NCBI GenBank assembly: GCA_004762155.1 | Contig: SIHP01000001.1 | Coordinates: 62,001 to 126,000 of the forward strand | DNA length: 64,000 bases | Reading direction: 5' to 3' | Source of the DNA: Flavobacteriaceae bacterium | GTDB taxonomy: Bacteria; Bacteroidota; Bacteroidia; Flavobacteriales; Flavobacteriaceae | Shown here: in pieces, positions 57,245 through 64,000 of the stretch | Numbering within the stretch: position 1 is the stretch's first letter | Layout: each line of letters starts with the position of its first letter | Position numbers and translations under genes: made by a program | Notes under the pieces: model-generated | Told to the model about the DNA's origin: nothing | Database searches by the model: none | The model's input: only the letters and a program-made list of their open reading frames with translations

Positions 57245-57448
57245 TTACATGTCAAGAAAAGGATTATCAGTAGAACATTCTAAATAAGTTGAACCTGGAA
57301 ACGGAAGAATACAAACTCCACTTCCCTGATTACAAGAAGCTCCTATATATAAAAATTTGGTACAAACGTAATGTGCTGAACCTCCATTAATTTTTTTCTG
57401 TTCTGAAGTTTTTATGATTTTCCCTAAGCTTGAAATTGATTTTTTCAT
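57245..57448 (-). CDS. Double-glycine-leader Cys-containing peptide 4
   Basis: 67 residues; the leader is more diverged (MKKSISSLGKIIKT-SEQKKIN-GG) but keeps length and GG. The core has four cysteines (C-x9-C-x6-C-x11-C) and is richer in aromatic and hydrophobic residues (SAHYVCTKFLYIGASC). It has its own copy of the upstream inverted repeat (57476-57501) and 138 bases downstream before the next peptide gene, so it is probably transcribed separately. Confidence 0.78.
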   Translation of the reverse strand: MKKSISSLGKIIKTSEQKKINGGSAHYVCTKFLYIGASCNQGSGVCILPFPGSTYLECSTDNPFLDM

Positions 57449-57475
57449 TATTATTAAAATTTAATTTGATTAAAT

Positions 57476-57501
57476 CCTTGACAATTTTAAGATACTCAAG
57501 A
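57476..57501 (-). promoter_or_regulatory. Conserved inverted repeat, copy C (upstream of peptide 4)
   Basis: CTTGA-N14-TCAAG (57477-57500), 28 bases from the ATG, flanked by the same TTTGATTAAATC block as the other copies although the leader of this gene is the most diverged. Confidence 0.5.
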
Positions 57502-57534
57502 TTTATGTCTGTTTTTATTTGAAATAATTAGTTT

Positions 57535-57717
57535 TTAACAACTAGGGCCTTCTCCTAATTGAATAAGGATACATCTCTCTCCTACCACAATACAAGAGAT
57601 CTGATTGAATGAAGGACATAATGGATTTGATACACAACAAATAACTCTTCCTCCCTTAATTTGTTTTTGCTCTAATTTATTTAAAGCTTTACCTAAATTT
57701 AAAATTGATTTTTTCAT
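57535..57717 (-). CDS. Double-glycine-leader Cys-rich peptide 5
   Basis: 60 residues; leader MKKSILNLGKALNK-LEQKQIK-GG. Core begins RVICC with six cysteines, CC-x5-C-x7-C-x6-C plus a C-terminal Cys, same spacing as peptide 3 with different residues between (ICCVSNPLCPSFNQISCIV). Preceded by inverted repeat copy B (57748-57773). First gene of the cluster in the direction of transcription. Confidence 0.82.
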   Translation of the reverse strand: MKKSILNLGKALNKLEQKQIKGGRVICCVSNPLCPSFNQISCIVVGERCILIQLGEGPSC

Positions 57718-57747
57718 AATTAATACGATTTAAAAAATTGATTAAAT

Positions 57748-57773
57748 CCTTGAACATTTAAAGACACCCAAGG
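57748..57773 (-). promoter_or_regulatory. Conserved inverted repeat, copy B (upstream of peptide 5)
   Basis: CCTTG-N16-CAAGG, 31 bases from the ATG; the interval ACATTTAAAGAC is identical to that of copy A. Two half-sites about two helical turns apart would suit a dimeric regulator; a leader hairpin is the alternative. Confidence 0.55.
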
Positions 57774-57970
57774 TTTGTGTCTATTTTATTCTTCGCGAAA
57801 GAATTTTTTATTATTTTACAGATACTCTTAATGAGTACACTGCAAGTTCTAAAATTAAAAGGTCATTTTTAGATCAAATTACATCACTAATCATTCATTT
57901 TTTATAAAAACAACTCAATCTATTACCTTTCTTGTTAAAAGACATCTGTTTTAAAAATTTTGCTTGTAAA

Positions 57971-58012
57971 AAAATAACCCAGTTAAATATTACTATTTAA
58001 CTGGGTTTTATT
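57971..58012 (-). terminator. Terminator of the LRR gene
   Basis: AACCCAGTTAAATA and TATTTAACTGGGTT form a 14-bp perfect stem around TTAC, with A/T runs on both sides. Confidence 0.88.
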
Positions 58013-58031
58013 TTCAATTCTAAAATGTAAT

Positions 58032-61000
58032 TTATTTTTTTATAATCTTTCTTATTATAACTTCTCCATTCATATTTCTTACTTTCAATAAATAAATCCC
58101 AGATGTTAAACTACTAACATCTATTGTTTCCTTTTTTGAAGTTATGATTTCTTCTCCTAATAAATTATAAACTTGTAGATTCTCTATTTCTTCATTAGTA
58201 TGTAATCTTATATTTAAAGTATTTACAACTGGGTTTGGATATACACTTATCGCACTGTTCAATTCAGTATCTATAATACTTGAAGTTTCTTTACTACTAA
58301 AATTACAACCCGTACTGAAGTTTGCTGAACTATCTTTGAAAAACCAATTAACTGAGCTATAGGCAACATCGTCCACTTGTATACATTCTAAATTAAGATT
58401 ATTAAAGGCTATAAAGTTAAAACTCGGTATATTTATATTGTTTCCATTGGCTACGTTTAAGCTTGTTAATTGATTTCCAACACAGCTTATGTTTGTCAAT
58501 ACAGTGTTTTTTGAAAGATCTAAAGCTGTTAAAGAATTATAACTACAAAATAACTGAGTGAGGTTTGTAAAAGCTTCTATGCCTGTTAAATTTGAAATTC
58601 CCATTCCTGAAACACTAATTGTTCCTGTAAAATTGGTTGCCTCTTCACAACTAATTTCTGTATCTCCATCAGTATTAATATTAGTATTTGATACTAAAGC
58701 AACTTTAAAAATAGTATCTGGGATATTTACATTACAACTACAATCTTCACTTACACTAGTTGTGTCATCTTTAACTATTACTTTAAAGTTTGATGCTAAA
58801 CCGTCTGCTTGAATACATTCTAAATCAGAATTTCTAAGAGCAAGGAGTATTGTATTAGAATTGTTTCCATTAGCAATATTTAAATCTGTTAATTGATTGT
58901 CATAACATTCTACTTTATTTAATATTGGGTTTTGGGATAAATCTAAACTAGTTAACTGATTTGAATAACAATCTAATGTTTCTAAGGCTGTATTATTTGA
59001 TAAATCCAAACTCTCCAAATCATTATACACACAACTTAACCTATTTAAAGCAATGTTATTATACAAGTCCAAACTAATTAAATTATTAACACCACAAAAC
59101 AATGTTGTTAAGGCAATATTATTTGATAAGTCCAGATTAGTTAAATCATTAGTCCCACAATCCAACTGTTCTAAAGCAGTGTTATTTGATAAGTCAATGC
59201 TAGTTAAATCATTATTACCACAATTTAACCCTGTAATATTAACAAAAGCTTCAATACCTGTTAAATCTGATATATGTTTATATGCAATATTTATACTCCC
59301 TGTAAAAGCTGTTGCTTCATCACAACGAATTTCAGAATCTCCATCAGTATTAATTAAAGGATCTGCCAATAAAGCTCTTTTAAAGAAATCGTCAGGAATA
59401 TCTATAAAACAATTAAGATAAGAAACACAATCTTCGCTGAAACTTGTCGTGGGATCAATCCTTGTCCAAGTTGCCTCACTATATAAAACATCATCCACTT
59501 GTATACATTCTAAATTTGGGTTTCCAGAAGCAATAAGTGTTGTATTAGTATTGTTCCCATTAGCTACATTTAAACTTGTTAATTGATTATCTCTACAATT
59601 TAGATATTCTAGTTTTGTATTATTAGATACATCTAAACCCGTTAAATTATTATTCCAACAATATATTGTTGTTAATTCTGTATTTTTTGATACATCTAAA
59701 CTCGTTAAATAATTATTATCATTACAAAATAGCTCAATTAGTTTTGTGTTTTCTGATAAATTTAAATTCGATAATTCACTAATATTTAAACTTATACTTG
59801 TTAATTCTGTATTTTTTGATAAATCTAAACTCGTTAGATTACTGCTAATAGAATATATTTTTGTTAGTTCTGCATTTTTTGATAAATCCAAACTCGTTAT
59901 ATAAGGATTATAACTAAAAGTTAGCTCTTTCAGTTCTGTATTTTTTGATAAATATAAACTCGATAATCCAGTTCCTTGAATAAACAGTTTTTCTAGTTTT
60001 GTATTATTAGATACATCTAAACTTGTTAATGTAAAGTCAAGTAAACCCAGAGCTTCTAGATTCATGAAACTCTCTATTCCAGTTAGATCAGTTATATTGT
60101 TTGGCCCTATAATATCTAATATGAGTACATTTTGTGCTTCAGTACAACTAATTTCGGAGTCTCCATTGGTGTTAATATTAATATTAGCTATTAAGGTAGC
60201 TTTAAAATCTGCATCTGGAATGTTTACATAGTCTACACAATCCCTTGCATTACAATTAGTACTGAAACTTGCTGTATCATCTATACCATAAGCCAGTTGA
60301 GTAAGATCAGCATCAGCGTCTATTTGAATACAAGTTAAATTGGGATTTCCTCTTGCTGCAAAATCAGTAGCATACATATTTTTATTATTGCCATTAGCGA
60401 TATTTAAACTCGTTAATTCATTTGAATCACAATAAATTAAATTTAAATCTGGGTTTTTAGAAAAATCTAAACTAATTATATTATTCGTAGGACAAAATAT
60501 CGATGTTAATTCTGTATTATTTGAAACATCTAAACTACTTATATTATTATCTGAACAAGATATCGATGTTAATTCTATATTATTTGAAACATCTAAACTA
60601 CTTATGTTATTTAACGAACAAGATATCGATGTTAATTCTGTATTATTTGAAATATCTAAACTACTTATATTATTTGATGAACAACTAAGCTTTTTTAGTA
60701 CTCTATTGTTTGATATGTTTAAGCTTTTTAGATCATTTTCATGACATTGTAACTCCTCTAGTTTTAAATTATTTGATATGTTTAAACTTATTAAATCATT
60801 TCGATAACATTCTAAAACTCTCAATGCTGTATTATTAGTTAAATCTAATGTTGTTATGTTATTACTATAACAAGCTAAAGTTTCAAGAGCAACATTTTTA
60901 GAAAGATCTAAACTTTCTAAGTCATTTAATGCACAAAACAAATATGTAATGTTAATAAAAGCCTCTATACCCGTTAAATCTGAAATAGGTCTACCTCCAG

Positions 61001-61193
61001 TATTTATAGTTCCTGTAAAAGCTGTTGCCTCTGCGCAACTAATTTCTGTATCTCCATCTGTATTAATTAATGTATTTTCTAATAAATAACTTTTAAAATT
61101 ATTATCAAGTATGTTTACATAACCAGTGCATTGTGCTTGAATCTTAAATACAGCACAAAAAATCAATAAAATTAAGGTTCTTCTTTTTTTCAT
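58032..61193 (-). CDS. Modular leucine-rich-repeat surface protein with T9SS type A sorting domain
   Basis: 1053 residues with a signal peptide (to about AQCTG). Four modules follow, each opening with a short cap (for example VNIPDADFKATLIANI), an Asp-rich loop of the NTDGDTEISCEEA kind that resembles an EF-hand/dockerin calcium loop, and a run of 21-residue LRRs (TSLDLSNNTALETLDCYSN type) closed by a NPNLECIQVDD segment and a Cys. The last 75 residues are a type A sorting domain (VYPNPVVNTLNI, VYNLLGEEI, SGIYLLKV). Such proteins are displayed by T9SS and usually bind proteins or glycans. Target unknown. Confidence 0.92.
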   Translation of the reverse strand: MKKRRTLILLIFCAVFKIQAQCTGYVNILDNNFKSYLLENTLINTDGDTEISCAEATAFTGTINTGGRPISDLTGIEAFINITYLFCALNDLESLDLSKNVALETLACYSNNITTLDLTNNTALRVLECYRNDLISLNISNNLKLEELQCHENDLKSLNISNNRVLKKLSCSSNNISSLDISNNTELTSISCSLNNISSLDVSNNIELTSISCSDNNISSLDVSNNTELTSIFCPTNNIISLDFSKNPDLNLIYCDSNELTSLNIANGNNKNMYATDFAARGNPNLTCIQIDADADLTQLAYGIDDTASFSTNCNARDCVDYVNIPDADFKATLIANININTNGDSEISCTEAQNVLILDIIGPNNITDLTGIESFMNLEALGLLDFTLTSLDVSNNTKLEKLFIQGTGLSSLYLSKNTELKELTFSYNPYITSLDLSKNAELTKIYSISSNLTSLDLSKNTELTSISLNISELSNLNLSENTKLIELFCNDNNYLTSLDVSKNTELTTIYCWNNNLTGLDVSNNTKLEYLNCRDNQLTSLNVANGNNTNTTLIASGNPNLECIQVDDVLYSEATWTRIDPTTSFSEDCVSYLNCFIDIPDDFFKRALLADPLINTDGDSEIRCDEATAFTGSINIAYKHISDLTGIEAFVNITGLNCGNNDLTSIDLSNNTALEQLDCGTNDLTNLDLSNNIALTTLFCGVNNLISLDLYNNIALNRLSCVYNDLESLDLSNNTALETLDCYSNQLTSLDLSQNPILNKVECYDNQLTDLNIANGNNSNTILLALRNSDLECIQADGLASNFKVIVKDDTTSVSEDCSCNVNIPDTIFKVALVSNTNINTDGDTEISCEEATNFTGTISVSGMGISNLTGIEAFTNLTQLFCSYNSLTALDLSKNTVLTNISCVGNQLTSLNVANGNNINIPSFNFIAFNNLNLECIQVDDVAYSSVNWFFKDSSANFSTGCNFSSKETSSIIDTELNSAISVYPNPVVNTLNIRLHTNEEIENLQVYNLLGEEIITSKKETIDVSSLTSGIYLLKVRNMNGEVIIRKIIKK

Positions 61194-61461
61194 TTGTAGT
61201 TTAGTTTAAAATTTATACTAATTAACTACTTTTAAAAATCAATTTTTGGTCAATTTTAATCACTTATCAGTCAATTTTTGTTTGCTACTTTTTGATCTGG
61301 TAATTAAAAGTAATAACCACAACTAAAGAACAATATATTTTAGTAACTTGTGTTTACAATGATGTTTTGTTTTTAAAGCTCTCAATATTCTTAATTTATA
61401 AAACGTAATTCCCCATAACACGTTAAAGACAACTTTATAATTAAAGAATAAAAATCTGAAA

Positions 61462-64000
61462 TGAAATTAAAACACCTACTATTATTATTTTTACTTTGTT
61501 TGCACCTAACAATACAGAGTCAAAAACAGGCATACATACAATACACATCTAAAGACGGACTTCCTGCAAATAATATTTATATGGGGTTTCAAGACTCTAA
61601 AGGATACATGTGGTTTGGTACTGACGCTGGTTTAAGTCGTTTTGATGGTTATACATTTAAAAACTTTGGTATTCAAGATGGGTTACCTGATACTGATATT
61701 TTTGATATACTTGAAGATAAAAAAGGAAGAATTTGGTTTGCCACTTATAACGGAAAATTAGGCTATTTATATAATGATAAATTCTACAATTCTTCTAATA
61801 GCGAAATTTTAAAAGGGCACGATTTTAACTCATACATATCGTGCATGCATGAAGATACAAAAGGTAATATATGGTTTGGCACAAGAATTAATGGTCTAAA
61901 ATATTTAGATTCTGATGGTAAGTTTCATAAAATATCTAAAAATGAAATGCTAAACACCAAAAATAGACTTTATACCTATTCTATATGGGAAAATAATAAA
62001 GGTGAAATTTTTACTTTAACCAATAATGCCATAGAAAATTTAACCAAAAAAGAATCTATTCCTTTAAAAAACATTGGTATTACATTAGGTAAAAAGGATT
62101 CAAGACACTATAAGACAAGGTTACTAGATAATGGTGAACTTATATTAACTGAAAATAGTCGTTTTTATATTCTTGATAAGGACTACAAAACAATAGTCAA
62201 GAAAACTTCTTTTGAGTCTCTTGATACTACTGTTCTTTTTTTAGATAATGATACTTCAGAAAATATTTGGGCGGGTACATATAACGGAATATTTAAATTA
62301 GATCTTAAAAAAGAAAAATATATAACAGATATTGATTTTCTTAAAGGCTTAACTATTTCTTCTAGAAAGAAAGATAAACAAGGTAATTTATGGTTTACAA
62401 CACTTGAAAAAGGAATTTATTTTTTACCTAGTATTGAAGTAATGAATTACACCGTTAATGATGTGTTACCTGAAGAAGAAGTAAATGCTATTGATGGTAA
62501 TAATAAAGGTGAAATTATTATTGGTCAAGAAGCTTATTACTCAATTATAAAAGATGGAAAACTTAGTCATTTTAACGATGATCCTTACTCAAAAATTAAA
62601 AGAATTAATTCTTTTCCTAAACACATATATAATGTTTCGCTAGAAAATAATGGCGATTATATTGTTTCGTCTGTTGATGGTGCAATTGTTAATAGAAAAG
62701 AACAAAAAAGTTATTATGCGCACCCTACTAGAATTGCTATTAATTATAAAAAGGACTCTTTAATAATAGGGTTTTCTAAAGTGGTTAAAGCTAAAATAGC
62801 TGAGTTAGAATTTTTATCAAAGCAAGACTTTTTCCCTTTAAAAACATCATCATCCTCAGTGATAAATTCAATCTATTGGGATGAACAAGACAATTCAATT
62901 TGGGTAGGACTTATTAATGGTGTATTACAAATTAAAAACAATATAGTTATAGATCATTCCAATAGACATGCAATTCTTAAATCTCATATTACAGCTATTA
63001 AGCCTTCTAATAAAAAAGATTTTCTTTGGATTTCTACAAGTGGAAAAGGTGTTGTTTTATTAAATAAAAATGGTAATCCTGAACTTACTTTAACGGAAGA
63101 AAACGGACTTTCAAGTAATATTTGCAAGACGTTAACAGAAGATGAAAATGGTAAATTATGGATTGCTACGAATAATGGTTTAAATAAATTAGTTGATTTA
63201 GAGAACAAAAACATTACTAAATACAGTGCTTCTGATGGTCTTTTAAGTAACAATATTAATGATGTATTTGTTCATAAAAACAAAGTTTGGATTGCTACTC
63301 CACAAGGTTTATCTATGATGGATTTAAGTGATGAAAAGAATTATACAATACCAATATATATTACTAAAACAACTGTTAACGGGATACCAAAAAACATAAA
63401 TAATAATTACAACTTATTGCATGATGAAAATAATATAAACATCAATTTTGTTGCTTTAAATTATAGTATGGGAGGTGAAGTTTTATATCGATATAAAATA
63501 AAAGAAAATCAAAATTGGAAATATACATACAATAACAGCATAGAATTCTCATCTTTAAAAGATGGAAATTATACTTTTATAATTGAAGCTAAAAACAAAC
63601 AAGGTATTTGGAGAAAAGAATCAGCTACTTTAAACTTTAAAATAGCAAAACCATGGTGGCTAACTTGGTGGGCTTTCTTATTATATTTTATAAGTTTTTC
63701 TAGTTTTATATTTGGCCTTTTTAAATATGAATCTAAAAAAAGGCAATTAAAAATTCAATTATTATTAGAAAAAAAAGAATCACTTAAATTTAAAGAACTT
63801 GATCAATTTAAATCTCAATTTTTCACCAATATATCTCATGAAATAAAAACGCCGTTAACGTTAATTAATGGCTATATATCTGACTTAAAATTTAAGTCGT
63901 CAAATAATATAGGTACCAAACAGAATCTTGAAAAGCAAGTTCATAAAATCACCAGTTTAATAGATAGTGTTTTAGATTTAGCTAAAATGCAATCTTCTAA
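61462..64000 (+). CDS. Two-component sensor with beta-propeller, Y_Y_Y and histidine kinase domains (3' end outside window)
   Basis: Open from ATG 61462 to the window end, at least 846 residues, so no stop is visible. Signal peptide MKLKHLLLLFLLCLHLTIQS; then repeated propeller motifs (DSKGYMWFGTDAGLSRFDG, DKKGRIWFATYNG, DTKGNIWFGTR, ENGKLWIATNNGLNKL), a Y_Y_Y domain (about 640-725), one membrane helix (about 733-757), a short coiled coil, and a HisKA with the phospho-accepting His in FFTNISHEIKTPLTLINGY. This is the layout of Bacteroidota propeller sensors (hybrid two-component system type) that sense an extracellular or periplasmic signal. Whether receiver and AraC output domains follow cannot be seen. 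Confidence 0.92.

Larger units (their letters stand above)
57718..58031. other. Intergenic region between peptide 5 and the LRR gene
   Basis: 314 bases with no gene seen. It contains inverted repeat copy B, an imperfect palindrome TTCTTCGCGAAAGAA near 57790 that is partly kept upstream of peptide 3, and the terminator of the LRR gene (57971-58012). Confidence 0.6.

Noticed and set aside
60503..60688. Repetitive plus-strand open frame inside the LRR gene
   Set aside because: It is the reverse-strand image of LRR codons and has no independent support.

Overview
The window is AT-rich chromosomal DNA from a member of the Bacteroidota, most likely a marine Flavobacteriaceae of the Tenacibaculum/Polaribacter kind. 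This is judged from type IX secretion (T9SS) sorting domains of both type A and type B, promoter boxes of the Bacteroidota TAnnTTTG type, lack of clear Shine-Dalgarno sites, frequent TTG starts, and family-typical housekeeping genes (RprX/RprY-like two-component pair, DUF3276, YbbR, NusB of about 310 aa). Genus is inference; no rRNA is present. No CRISPR array, prophage or complete insertion sequence was seen.

Region 1 (1-15.3 kb) opens with the 3' end of a secreted discoidin-domain T9SS protein and an AraC-type regulator. It continues with a minus-strand block dominated by an NRPS-independent hydroxamate siderophore locus: PLP amino-acid decarboxylase, N-monooxygenase, MFS exporter, a GNAT-NIS synthetase fusion (DfoC-like), a second free-standing GNAT and a second free-standing NIS synthetase. 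Both synthetases look DesD-like (type C). The second GNAT/NIS pair sits on either side of a gap filled with dispersed repeats, exactly at the position of the linker in the fused copy. Downstream lie a nitroreductase, an acyltransferase-like membrane protein, an esterase and a sterol-desaturase-family membrane protein. A product of the desferrioxamine/bisucaberin class is the obvious guess.

Region 2 (15.3-18.1 kb) is a decay zone next to a tRNA cluster: an MscS channel gene broken by a one-base slip in a poly-A run, and a secreted DNA/RNA non-specific endonuclease with an internal frameshifting deletion, an in-frame stop and a second poly-A slip. tRNA-Ser(GCT), tRNA-Pro(TGG) and tRNA-Arg(TCT) follow.

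Region 3 (18.1-47.2 kb) is ordinary core genome: PgpH-like c-di-AMP phosphodiesterase, thiolase, NlpC/P60 peptidase, TPR protein and gyrA, clpC, holA, a P-loop kinase-like protein, an HsdR-N domain protein, glycosyltransferase, Sua5, rprX/rprY-like pair, coaE-ybbR-yajC-DUF1573-nusB, leucine dehydrogenase family, ABC exporters, DUF3276, and menF with a hydrolase and a hotdog thioesterase.

Region 4 (47.2-64 kb) is surface and accessory: two very large tandem paralogous T9SS type B proteins, uvrB, then a cluster of five small genes for peptides with a near-identical double-glycine leader and different Cys-rich cores (even cysteine counts, one with a knottin-like C-C-CC-C-C framework). Three of the five are preceded by a conserved inverted repeat. 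A four-module leucine-rich-repeat T9SS protein and a beta-propeller sensor histidine kinase, cut by the window end, close the window. The peptide cluster is the best candidate for an undescribed system; its exporter/protease is not in the window.
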